From assembly GCF_009928425.1 (NCBI RefSeq), contig NZ_JAABNS010000001.1, forward strand, positions 2,976,001-3,040,000: 64,000 nucleotides of DNA, written 5' to 3'. The stretch comes from Pseudarthrobacter sp. ATCC 49987. Its GTDB lineage: Bacteria > Actinomycetota > Actinomycetes > Actinomycetales > Micrococcaceae. The translations under genes were made by a program, and so were the position numbers. Each line of letters begins with the position of its first letter. Position 1 is the stretch's first letter. Positions 1-7,508 of this stretch are shown here, piece after piece. The notes under the pieces were generated by a model that was not told the origin of the DNA, ran no database searches, and saw nothing but the letters and a program-made list of their open reading frames with translations.

Positions 1-69
1 CCCCAGAAGTGTCCGTCGCATGCGCTCCATTATGCCTGCAGGCACGCCCGGCTTCTGCGGCTGCCGGCG

Positions 70-1407
70 TCAGGCCCCGCTGCCGGTGCCGGGCGTTCCG
101 CCGGACGCGACGGCGGCTTTGATGACGTCGACGGCGGCGCCGACGCTGTCTTCCGCCTCGAACTGTCCGCCCATCGCCTCCGCCCGCGCACGCCAGGACG
201 GATCGCCCAGCACGGTGTCGACTGCGGAACGGATGGCTGCGGCGCTGGGCGTCTCGGTTTTCAGGTTCACCCCGACGCCGGCGTACGCCACCCGGGCATT
301 GACGTCGTTCTTCCCCTCGTTGAGTCCGGCCGTCACGAGCGGAACCCCGTGCGAGAGGGCAAGCAGCACCCCGCCGAACCCGCCCTTGGTGACGAAAACG
401 TCCGTGACGGGGAAGACCTGGGCGAAGTCGACGAAGTCCTCGATGACCACGTTGGGCTGCGGGTACGTGCGCCTCAGTTCGCCGGTGCCCGCACCGCCAG
501 TCGCGACGACGATGAGGGCGCCCGTATCCTTCAGCGCCTCAAGGGTGGGGACCATCAGTTTGGCCGGATCCCTGTTGTCCACCGTTCCCTGGGTGACGAC
601 GACGGTCCGGCGGTAGGTACCGGCCGCCGTCGTCCGCCGGACGTCCGGGACTTCGTCGGCGGCGGTGTCGGCGGCTCCTGCTGCGCGGTGCGGCAAGAGG
701 GCGCCGACGTAGTGGACTTTCGGGTTGACGTTCCGCCGCGGGAAGTCCAGCGACGCGGTGCCGGTCTGGATGATCGCCTGCGACCACCGGTAGGGCTCAT
801 CGGTGATGGGCTTCCCGCCGTCGGTGCGGAGGCCGTAGCCGCGCAGTTGCCGGACATAGCTGATGCGCGCCGGCTTGGTGACGAACTGGTCCGAGACCAG
901 CCGGGCACCGGCATGGAGGATCTTGTGGGCCGGGGTCCGGGCCGGGGAGAAGCCGAAGAACATCGGGGGCACCAGCGGGTCACTTTCCATGTTGCCGATG
1001 GGGACGACGCTGACGACCGGTTTGCCCAGCACAACGGCCAGGAGCCGCTGGACGAACATGGTGTTGTCCGCGACCACGACGTCGAAGGGGAACCGCTGTT
1101 GCACGTCCCTGATGTCTTCGAAGAAATTCGTGACGTTGCTCGCGAAGATCCGTTCGCCGTCGAACCGGATGGCCATGGGCCCCTTGAGACTGGCGCGTTG
1201 CGGGTAGAGCTCGTTGAGGTTGTCCGCGGTGTGCTCAATCGCGCGATCGAACGGGTAGTGCCGGATGCCCAGCTCGTCGACTTTGCCGGCGAATGTGCGG
1301 CCGGTGTACCAGCCGACGTCGTGGCCCTCGTCCTTGAGGCGGACGCCGATGCCCGTCATGGGATTGAAGTGTCCGGCGATGGCCTGGCTGGCCAACAGAA
1401 CTTTCAT
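70..1407 (-). CDS. UGT/MGT-type glycosyltransferase
   Basis: A 445-residue GT-B fold glycosyltransferase of the macrolide/UDP-glucosyltransferase kind. The N-terminus has a Rossmann strand followed by the family's GH-x2-P segment (MKVLLASQAIAGHFNP), and the C-terminal half has the nucleotide-sugar site pattern TKGGFGGVLLALSHGVPLV, where the usual His of the HGG motif is replaced by Lys. The family moves a sugar from a nucleotide donor to a small lipophilic or polyketide acceptor; neither donor nor acceptor can be read here. I chose the ATG at 1407 because the homologous fold starts there; an in-frame ATG 18 nt upstream adds six atypical residues. It stands alone, with no biosynthetic cluster beside it, so a resistance or detoxification role is only a guess. 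Confidence 0.8.
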   Translation of the reverse strand: MKVLLASQAIAGHFNPMTGIGVRLKDEGHDVGWYTGRTFAGKVDELGIRHYPFDRAIEHTADNLNELYPQRASLKGPMAIRFDGERIFASNVTNFFEDIRDVQQRFPFDVVVADNTMFVQRLLAVVLGKPVVSVVPIGNMESDPLVPPMFFGFSPARTPAHKILHAGARLVSDQFVTKPARISYVRQLRGYGLRTDGGKPITDEPYRWSQAIIQTGTASLDFPRRNVNPKVHYVGALLPHRAAGAADTAADEVPDVRRTTAAGTYRRTVVVTQGTVDNRDPAKLMVPTLEALKDTGALIVVATGGAGTGELRRTYPQPNVVIEDFVDFAQVFPVTDVFVTKGGFGGVLLALSHGVPLVTAGLNEGKNDVNARVAYAGVGVNLKTETPSAAAIRSAVDTVLGDPSWRARAEAMGGQFEAEDSVGAAVDVIKAAVASGGTPGTGSGA

Positions 1408-1565
1408 GCCGCAGCTCCGTCGCAATCCTGACGTTTCGCCACGCAGCGGAGTCCGCGTGCTGGCGCCCCATTCTCGACTTTAGGCGCGTCGGGTCCGCGG
1501 CACAATGATCCTGGACGGCAGCATTTCTCCGGACGGCAGCGACCTTGGTCAGGCGTCGGGCTCGG

Positions 1566-4088
1566 TCAGGCGTCGAGCTTGGTCAGCGGGGCGTAACGGA
1601 GCAGGAGCCGCTTCTCGCCGACGCCGAACCTCACCTTCGCGACCGTCTTGTCCCCCGCGCCTTCGACGGCCAGCACAGTGCCGTTGCCGAAGCTCGTGTG
1701 GTTGACCTTGTCGCCCACGCTGACGGCGACGATTTCCTTCTGTGGCTGCACCCGGTTCTTGGCGATGGCGGCGGGAACGTCCGCGTTGAAGCCCGCAGAC
1801 GGGCTGGCCTCGGCCCCGCGTGCGGTGCCGGCCCCCCAGAAGGATCCGCCGTAGCGGCTCGAGCCAATCGAGGCGCCGCTCCCCCAGCCGCCGGCCTGGC
1901 GGGTGGAGCCTTCGCGCCTCCACTCCACCAGCTCGGCGGGGATTTCCTCGATGAACTGGCTGGCGGGGTTGTACTGGCTCTGGCCCCACATGCTGCGGAC
2001 CTCGGACCGGGTCAGATACAGGCGCTTCCGCGCCCGGGTCAGGCCTACGTAAGCCAGCCGGCGTTCCTCGGCCAGTTCCTTGGGGTCCGTGGCGGAGCGC
2101 TGGTGCGGGAACAGTCCGTGCTCCATGCCGGTCAGGAAAACCACCGGGAACTCCAGCCCCTTGGCGGTGTGCAAGGTCATCAGGGTGACAACGCCGAGCC
2201 TCTTGGCTTCTGCGACGGCGGCGGCCAACTGGTCCGCGCTCCCCGCGGGCGCGTCCGGAATCTGGTCGGCGTCGGCGACGAGGGAGACGCCTTCCAGGAA
2301 GGCGCCGAGCGAACCCTCGGGGTTGTCGCGCTCGTATTCACGCACGACGGCGACCAGTTCCGCGAGGTTCTCCACCCGCGATTCGTCCTGCGGGTCGGAG
2401 CTGGACCGGAGTGTGGCGAGGTAGCCGGTCTGTTCAAGGACTGCCTCCAGGGCCGCGGCCGCGCCGGAGCCGGACGCCACCTCGGCGAGGTCGTCGAGGA
2501 GCTTCACGAAGCCCTGGACGGCGTTGACGGAGCGGGTGGCCATGCCCGGTGCCTCGTCGGCGCGGCGGGCCGCTGCCATAAAGGAGATCCGGTCGCGCTG
2601 CGCGAGGGAGGCCACCGCACCCTCGGCCCGGTCGCCGATGCCGCGTTTGGGCTCGTTCAGGATGCGGCGCAGGTTGACGTCGTCGTCCGGGTTAACCAGG
2701 ACCCGCAGGTAGGCGAGCGCGTCCTTGATTTCCTTGCGCTCGTAGAACCGGGTGCCGCCGACCACCTTGTACGGGAGTCCGACGCGGACCAGGACATCCT
2801 CAATCGAGCGGGACTGGGCGTTGGTGCGGTAGAAGATCGCGACGTCCCCGGGGCGGAGGTCGCCCTCGTCCTGCAGCCGGTCGATTTCCTTGGCGATGAA
2901 TTGGGCTTCGTCGTGTTCGTTCTCGCCGACATAGCCGATGATCTTCTCGCCGTCGCCCTCTGCCGTCCAGAGCCGTTTCTCCGGCCGGTTGGGGTTGCGG
3001 GAGATGACCGAGTTGGCGGCGCTGAGGATGGTCTGGGTGGAGCGGTAGTTCTGCTCGAGCTTGATGGTGCGGGCGTCGGGGTAGTCCTTTTCGAACTCCA
3101 CGATGTTGCGGATGTCGGCGCCGCGGAAGGCATAGATGGACTGGTCCGAGTCGCCGACAACTGTCAGCTCCGCCGAGCCGGGGCCTTCGCCGACGATCTC
3201 GCGCACAAGGGCGTACTGGGCGTGGTTGGTGTCCTGGTATTCGTCGACGAGGACGTGCCGGAAGCGGCGGCGGTAGGACTCGGCGAGCGCCGGGAAGGCG
3301 CGGAACATGTAGACCGTCTCGGCGATCAGGTCATCGAAGTCCATGGCGTTGGCCTGGCGCAGCCGCTGCGTGTAGCCCTTGAAAACCTCGGCGACGGCCT
3401 GTTCGAAGGGCTCGTTGTGGTTGGCGCTGGAGGAGTAGCTGTCAGCGTCGATCAGTTCGTTCTTGAGCGCCGAGATCTTGTGCTGGATGGCCTTGGGGGC
3501 GAACCGCTTCGGATCGAGGTCCAGGTTCTTGGCCACGAGCGTGATGAGGCGCAGCGAGTCGGCGGAATCGTAGATCGAGAAGTTGGAGTTCAGGCCGACA
3601 TTCTGGGCCTCGCGGCGCAGGATCCGGACGCAGGAGGAGTGGAACGTGGAGACCCACATGGTCTTGGCCCGGCCGCCGACCAGGGCTTCGACCCGCTCCC
3701 GCATTTCGGCGGCAGCCTTGTTCGTGAAGGTGATGGCCAGGATCTCGCCGTGGTGCGCCCGGCGGGTGGCGATCAGGTAGGCGATGCGGTTGCTGAGCAC
3801 GCGGGTCTTGCCCGATCCGGCGCCAGCAACGATCAGCAGGGCACTGCCGGCGTGCTTCACGGCTTCTTCCTGCTGCGGGTTCAACCCCTCGAGGAGCTCC
3901 GCCGCACCCGGGAGGGCGGGCTGGTCCCAATCCCCGGCCGGGTTGTTCCTCCGGACGCCGTTTGGCCCGACGCTTTCCGCGGAATCCAGCCCGGCCACGC
4001 CCGTTCCGGCGGGCGTTTTCGTGCGCACCGCAGCCTTCGAGGCAGCTGGGAAAGGTCCGTCGGCGTAAGGGTCAAACAACATATCCAT
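1566..4088 (-). CDS. pcrA: ATP-dependent DNA helicase PcrA/UvrD
   Basis: An 840-residue superfamily 1A 3'-5' DNA helicase used in nucleotide excision repair and in clearing proteins from DNA. Visible in order: Q-motif LNPQQ near residue 70, Walker A GAGSGKT near 89-95, motif Ia FTNKAAAEM, Walker B VDEYQDTN, motif III GDSDQSIYAFRGAD, motif V TLHTAKGLEFPVV, motif VI YVGLTRARKRL, and a C-terminal Tudor-like domain (VGDKVNHTSFGNGTVL) that in PcrA binds RNA polymerase. The ATG at 4088 begins MDMLFDPYADG, a start shared by actinobacterial PcrA. The first 65 residues are low complexity. A TAGACT -10-like box lies at 4099-4104, giving a very short leader. Very secure call. Confidence 0.96.
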   Translation of the reverse strand: MDMLFDPYADGPFPAASKAAVRTKTPAGTGVAGLDSAESVGPNGVRRNNPAGDWDQPALPGAAELLEGLNPQQEEAVKHAGSALLIVAGAGSGKTRVLSNRIAYLIATRRAHHGEILAITFTNKAAAEMRERVEALVGGRAKTMWVSTFHSSCVRILRREAQNVGLNSNFSIYDSADSLRLITLVAKNLDLDPKRFAPKAIQHKISALKNELIDADSYSSSANHNEPFEQAVAEVFKGYTQRLRQANAMDFDDLIAETVYMFRAFPALAESYRRRFRHVLVDEYQDTNHAQYALVREIVGEGPGSAELTVVGDSDQSIYAFRGADIRNIVEFEKDYPDARTIKLEQNYRSTQTILSAANSVISRNPNRPEKRLWTAEGDGEKIIGYVGENEHDEAQFIAKEIDRLQDEGDLRPGDVAIFYRTNAQSRSIEDVLVRVGLPYKVVGGTRFYERKEIKDALAYLRVLVNPDDDVNLRRILNEPKRGIGDRAEGAVASLAQRDRISFMAAARRADEAPGMATRSVNAVQGFVKLLDDLAEVASGSGAAAALEAVLEQTGYLATLRSSSDPQDESRVENLAELVAVVREYERDNPEGSLGAFLEGVSLVADADQIPDAPAGSADQLAAAVAEAKRLGVVTLMTLHTAKGLEFPVVFLTGMEHGLFPHQRSATDPKELAEERRLAYVGLTRARKRLYLTRSEVRSMWGQSQYNPASQFIEEIPAELVEWRREGSTRQAGGWGSGASIGSSRYGGSFWGAGTARGAEASPSAGFNADVPAAIAKNRVQPQKEIVAVSVGDKVNHTSFGNGTVLAVEGAGDKTVAKVRFGVGEKRLLLRYAPLTKLDA

Positions 4089-4136
4089 GGTGTTAACAAG
4101 TCTAGGCGGTGCCACTGACACCGGAGTCCGTCCCTC

Positions 4137-4282
4137 GGGACATGCCCTCCCCTGCCCGCGGCCACGGGACATAATGCCCACATGCCCACCCGCCGCGGCC
4201 AACAATGAGCATGCCCCACGGAGCTCGCAGCGAAGAAGACTGGGCATGTCCAGCCGTGAGCCCCGGGGAACGAGCATGTCCC
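4137..4282. repeat. Cluster of GGGACATGCCC-type palindromic repeats
   Basis: The gap between pcrA and the next gene carries five copies of a short near-palindrome, consensus (G/A)GG(A/G)CATG(C/T)CC: 4137-4147, 4166-4179 (with an AA insertion), 4207-4216, 4242-4251 and 4272-4282. Copies occur in both orientations, so pairs could fold into hairpins. More copies lie at 5904-5914 and 5974-5983, and a half-copy lies near 24112. This looks like a REP/BIME-type intergenic family. That reading is inference from internal repetition only. Confidence 0.6.
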
Positions 4283-4310
4283 TCGAGGCTGGGCTCCAGA
4301 GCCCCCGCAG

Positions 4311-5156
4311 CTAGGCTACGGAGCCGGATTCGAGGGCCGCGCGGAGCTGCCGGACCGCCGTCGCACCTCCGGCGACGAACCAGTCCAGTCCGTTGACCCG
4401 CACGACGTCGGCGGCGCCCCCGGCCGCGAGGACAATGGCCTTGCCCGGCAGCCAGTCCCATTCCGGGCAGCTGTGCTGGAACCAGCAGCCCAGTTCGCCG
4501 TCGGCCACCCGGCTCAGGTCGCAGGAGCCGGAGCCGAACATGCGCAGCGCGGCGGCGGCGGTCGCTGCGGCGTGCCACGGCATCGCGCAGAGCGGGTCGG
4601 CGAGCCAGGTGGGGTGGATGTAGGTCGCGGCGCCGAGTTCGGACAGGGGCGTGTCGGACCGGCTGGTTCCCGGGGCGAAAGTGGTCAACTGTTCGCCGTT
4701 GAGCGTTGACGGCCGGTCCGTTCCGCCGAGCCAGAGCTTGTCCTCCTCCGGCTGGAAAATCCCGCCGAGCAGCACTCCGGACGAATCCTTGAGGGCAATC
4801 GCGGAGCACCAGTAGGTGGAGCCGTGGAGGAAGTTGTAGGTCCCGTCGACCGGGTCGATAACCCAGGTCCTGCCGCTGGTGCCCGCCACGGAGGCACCCT
4901 CTTCGCCGAGGATGCCGTCGTCGGGCCGGCAGCGCTGGAGCTGTTCCAGCACATAGACCTCGGCTGCGTGGTCCGCGGCGGTCACGACATCGGAGACCGA
5001 CGTCTTTTGCCGGCCTTCCAGCCCGGCCTGGCGCATGAGCAGCGCCAGGGTTCCGGCCTCACGTACAAGGGCTTCGGCGAGCTGGTAGTCGTCCAAGGCG
5101 GGATTGAGTTCAGCGGTGCTGTGCCGGCCGAGCCGGTGCTTTCCTAGTTCGGTCAC
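4311..5156 (-). CDS. Inositol monophosphatase / histidinol-phosphatase family
   Basis: A 281-residue Mg-dependent phosphatase of the IMPase (FIG) superfamily. The metal-binding residues are present: GEEGAS near 84-89, DPVDGT near 101-106, and the distal WDWLPGKAIVLAAGG near the C-terminus. Members act on inositol-1-phosphate, histidinol-phosphate (HisN) or PAP; motif reading does not separate these, but HisN-type enzymes of this length are common in actinobacteria. The chosen start is GTG at 5156 (VTELGKHRLG); a GGAG sits only 3 nt upstream, so a leaderless transcript is possible. It is divergent from the membrane protein at 5269. Confidence 0.83.
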   Translation of the reverse strand: MTELGKHRLGRHSTAELNPALDDYQLAEALVREAGTLALLMRQAGLEGRQKTSVSDVVTAADHAAEVYVLEQLQRCRPDDGILGEEGASVAGTSGRTWVIDPVDGTYNFLHGSTYWCSAIALKDSSGVLLGGIFQPEEDKLWLGGTDRPSTLNGEQLTTFAPGTSRSDTPLSELGAATYIHPTWLADPLCAMPWHAAATAAAALRMFGSGSCDLSRVADGELGCWFQHSCPEWDWLPGKAIVLAAGGAADVVRVNGLDWFVAGGATAVRQLRAALESGSVA

Positions 5157-5268
5157 GCGCTCCAGCCTATCGGCGCCCACCGGCAGTGAACAGGCGGCGG
5201 GCGAACTGTGCCGGACCGCGCGTCGGACGGCGCCCAGCGTCGCACTCGGGCCGGGCGATAATGGAGCC

Positions 5269-5922
5269 ATGGCCAAGACACCCGCACAGCGAATCAAGAA
5301 GCACGGCGCCAACGCGGCCGTCCCCCAGCACCACCTGCCGTCGGTGATCAACCCGAGCACCAGCCGCACCCCGCAGAAGGCGCAGAACAACAGCAACCTG
5401 ATCCTGATTGCCGGTGTCGTGGCGAACCTGTTCCTGTTCTGGTACCTCCACCTGCTCACCCTGAACCAGTTCACCCAGCTCAGCGGGGGCATGGCCATGC
5501 CAGACTCCCTGATCGGCGGCTTCGACCAGGGCCATGTCGAGCAACTGCGCAGCACGATGGACGAGGATGCCCGCGGACAGCTCAACTACGTCCACAAGAC
5601 GGCCGGCACGCTGTTCCCGCTGATCTTCGGTTTCACCTGGCTTCTGCTCATTGGCACGAACGTGGCCCGGAAGGGACTGCGCTGGGCGCTGTGGGCCGTG
5701 CCCTTGCTGTTCGCGGCCGTCAGGCTGTGGGGCAACGCCGCCATCGACTCGATGCTGTCGGCGGAAACTGTTGACGCCGGCCAGGTGGCCCTGGCGTCGG
5801 GCCTCACCGTGACCGGCTGGGTGCTGTTGGTGCTGAGCCTGGTGGCTGGCGGCGCTGCAGTGTTCCTGGGCCGCAAACGCGCCTCCGCCGCGGCTCCCAC
5901 CGCGGGACATGCCCAGTCGTAG
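5269..5922 (+). CDS. Four-helix membrane protein, unknown
   Basis: A 217-residue protein I cannot assign to a named family. Residues 1-40 are basic and probably cytoplasmic (MAKTPAQRIKKHG). Four hydrophobic segments follow: around NLILIAGVVANLFLFWYL, LFPLIFGFTWLLLIGT, WALWAVPLLFAAVRLW and GWVLLVLSLVAGGAAVF. A polar loop between helices 1 and 2 is probably outside the cell. The ATG at 5269 has a GGAG 2 nt upstream in the gene-start region and avoids an unlikely N-terminal extension. The last codons (TAGHAQS and the stop) are built from a GGGACATGCCC repeat, so the repeat appears to have been captured as coding sequence. Confidence 0.75.
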   Translation: MAKTPAQRIKKHGANAAVPQHHLPSVINPSTSRTPQKAQNNSNLILIAGVVANLFLFWYLHLLTLNQFTQLSGGMAMPDSLIGGFDQGHVEQLRSTMDEDARGQLNYVHKTAGTLFPLIFGFTWLLLIGTNVARKGLRWALWAVPLLFAAVRLWGNAAIDSMLSAETVDAGQVALASGLTVTGWVLLVLSLVAGGAAVFLGRKRASAAAPTAGHAQS

Positions 5923-5983
5923 CAGCGGCCACTGAGCACAATCCCACTATGTCCATCCGTGACGGCACCCGGAGGGCATGCCC
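5904..5983. repeat. Second GGGACATGCCC repeat pair
   Basis: Two further copies of the palindromic repeat seen at 4137-4282: gggacatgccc at 5904-5914, overlapping the 3' end of the membrane protein gene, and gggcatgccc at 5974-5983 in the convergent gap. Both are followed by cagt, as in the copy at 4242, which supports one repeat family with a longer conserved unit. Confidence 0.55.
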
Positions 5984-6028
5984 AGTGGGGAGTCCGGGGA
6001 TCGCCCAAAACGCTCCGGCGGCGGGGGC

Positions 6029-7051
6029 TCAGGCCTCGTTGGCGAGGAACTCCCGGGCCTGGTCCGCACGCTGCTGCGCTCCCGAAGCTTCGAAATGGAG
6101 GGCGGCCCGAAGCAGGTTTTCCCTGGCCGCGTCCTGGTTGCCGATGACAGCATTGGCCCGGCCCAGCAGAAGGCATGCCTCGCCCAGGATTTGAGGGGAA
6201 GGCTTCTCCGGGTCTGCAATGATCTGATCGAGCAGTTCGATGGCGGCGTTGGGCTCACCAGCCAAGAAGTTCCAGTGGGCCCGGTTCAGCTTCATCAGCA
6301 GGTAGTCGTTGGCACTTCCGCCGATCACGTCCGTGGCGAGTTCTGCCCGCTCGATGCATCGCAGTGTGTCGGCATCCGCGACTTCGGCAGCGAGCCGCAT
6401 GGCTGCAGACGCTTTGTTGAATTTGGCCCAGACGTCAAGGTTCCGTGCAGGAGAAAACGTCGACGCCGCGAGCTCGTGATATTCGAGCCCCTCCTGCACC
6501 TTGTTGCAGAGGAATGCGACGTTCCCTATGACCCAGTAGACCTTACCTATCAGCTGGTCATCGACTTCGGCAGAAACCGCATCGGCCAAGCCGAGGCATT
6601 CGGCCCAGGCTCCATCCAGCCTTCCACTGTCCGCCAGCGCGGCGATCAACGCCTGGCGTGCCTTGACGTTGGTTTCCACATCGTCTTCTGACACAAGGTC
6701 CACGGCATCCCTCGCGGCGTCCGCTGCTTCTTCCAGCAAACCAGCCCCCTGCCGCGCCTTGGCCACCAGGATGTAGGCCCGGGCTTTCGCGTGTGGTTCC
6801 GTCGTCGCGTGGGGGCCGCCCACCAAGTCCGACGCAAGTGCGGCGCAGGTCTCGAACTCCTCAGCGTCCAGAAGGTTCTCGGCCCTGAGAAACGTCATGT
6901 TCCACCAAGCGTCCATGTCGCCATCATTACGGGCTATCTCTGCGGCATCGTGCGCGCTGCTGGCCGCTTGGATGAAGTCATGGTTGGTCCGGTGCTCGTA
7001 CGCCCTCAGTTCAGCGGCGGCGTATGAAGGCGAAGCGGAGTGCAAAGTCAT
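6029..7051 (-). CDS. TPR-repeat protein, possible peptide receptor
   Basis: A 340-residue all-helical protein with at least six TPR-like helix pairs (for example YILVAKARQGAGLLEEAADAARDAVDL, split over two helices, and LNRAHWNFLAGEPNAAIELLDQII). There is no N-terminal helix-turn-helix, signal peptide or membrane segment, so it should be a soluble cytoplasmic scaffold or receptor, like the Rap class of RRNPP proteins, which also lack a DNA-binding domain. The ATG at 7051 (MTLHSASPSY) is preferred over an in-frame upstream start because the extension is Arg/Cys-rich and atypical. It is divergent from a small secreted-peptide gene at 7262, with a 9-bp inverted repeat between them. TPR content is clear; the receptor role is inference from context. 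Confidence 0.72.
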   Translation of the reverse strand: MTLHSASPSYAAAELRAYEHRTNHDFIQAASSAHDAAEIARNDGDMDAWWNMTFLRAENLLDAEEFETCAALASDLVGGPHATTEPHAKARAYILVAKARQGAGLLEEAADAARDAVDLVSEDDVETNVKARQALIAALADSGRLDGAWAECLGLADAVSAEVDDQLIGKVYWVIGNVAFLCNKVQEGLEYHELAASTFSPARNLDVWAKFNKASAAMRLAAEVADADTLRCIERAELATDVIGGSANDYLLMKLNRAHWNFLAGEPNAAIELLDQIIADPEKPSPQILGEACLLLGRANAVIGNQDAARENLLRAALHFEASGAQQRADQAREFLANEA

Positions 7052-7116
7052 GCCTACATTATCCGCTGCCACGGATGCGCATCGGCACAGCACGCGCAAG
7101 CAGGATGCGCTCAGAT

Positions 7117-7147
7117 TTCGCGCGGGAAGCGTCCTGCTCCGCGCGAA
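7117..7147. promoter_or_regulatory. 9-bp inverted repeat between TPR and peptide genes
   Basis: TTCGCGCGG at 7117-7125 and CCGCGCGAA at 7139-7147 are perfect inverted arms with a 13-nt spacer, inside the 210-bp divergent region between the TPR gene and the peptide gene. An overlapping imperfect repeat (agcaggatgcgct / agcgtcctgct) surrounds the left arm and spacer. Position and symmetry fit a shared operator for both genes, or a hairpin in the TPR gene leader. No binding protein can be named. Confidence 0.45.
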
Positions 7148-7204
7148 TAACACAGTTTCCGAGTTGCCAGCCAGATTGTTACCACACGGCGTGTCCTATG
7201 CCTC

Positions 7205-7210
7205 TATACT
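7205..7210 (+). promoter_or_regulatory. -10 box of the small peptide gene
   Basis: TATACT is a near-perfect -10 hexamer, about 50 bp upstream of the peptide start codon. No good -35 hexamer sits at 16-18 bp (the spaced position reads acacgg-like), which would suit an activator-dependent promoter. A strong ribosome-binding site, AGGAG at 7251-7255, lies 6 nt before the ATG. Confidence 0.45.
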
Positions 7211-7261
7211 GAACTCGCATCACATCAGTCCCATCAGCCTCTTACGTATCAGGAGCCTTAC

Positions 7262-7414
7262 ATGAAGAAGTCCCTTGCAACACTCCTCGTCGCCGGTGCG
7301 CTGGCAGTCGCAGGCCTTTCCGCAACGTCGGCGATCTCGGCTTCCGGCGACAACGCCGGCCAGGGATCCGTTCAGGCCGTCAACTGGTGGCCGAACTCCA
7401 CCCCGAAGAACTAA
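7262..7414 (+). CDS. Small secreted peptide precursor (50 aa)
   Basis: A 50-codon gene. ATG at 7262 follows an AGGAG ribosome-binding site at ideal distance; TAA ends at 7414 and a strong intrinsic terminator follows within 20 nt, so this is a complete transcription unit. The product has a textbook Sec signal: MKK, a hydrophobic core (SLATLLVAGALAVAGLS) and a small-residue cleavage region (ATSAISA). The mature part would be about 20-24 residues, Gly/Asn/Gln-rich, ending NWWPNSTPKN, with a striking Trp-Trp-Pro. This is the size and layout of a pro-pheromone such as Phr or PapR, and the divergent neighbour is a TPR protein. Expression as a secreted peptide is well supported; signalling is inference. 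It could also be a small antimicrobial or cell-surface peptide. Confidence 0.72.
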   Translation: MKKSLATLLVAGALAVAGLSATSAISASGDNAGQGSVQAVNWWPNSTPKN

Positions 7415-7430
7415 TCAAAACAGTAGAACG

Positions 7431-7469
7431 AAGGCGGGCATCGGATCCATTTCCGATGCCCGCCTTTTT
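7431..7469 (+). terminator. Intrinsic terminator after peptide gene
   Basis: A perfect 15-bp stem (7431-7445 pairs with 7452-7466), a 6-nt loop and a run of five T at 7465-7469. It ends the peptide transcript, and its A-rich left arm could also serve the opposing GGDEF-EAL operon. Confidence 0.9.
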
Positions 7470-7508
7470 CATGTCCGGACCTCTTCGAACATGTTCGGGT
7501 TGGACCTG

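Noticed and set aside
1545..4118. 857-residue plus-strand frame opposite pcrA
   Set aside because: Typical GC-rich shadow of a real gene: no domain pattern and composition like the reverse complement of PcrA codons.
7051..7153. 34-residue upstream extension of the TPR protein
   Set aside because: Arg/Cys-rich, and it would run into the inverted repeat and divergent promoter; ATG 7051 fits better.
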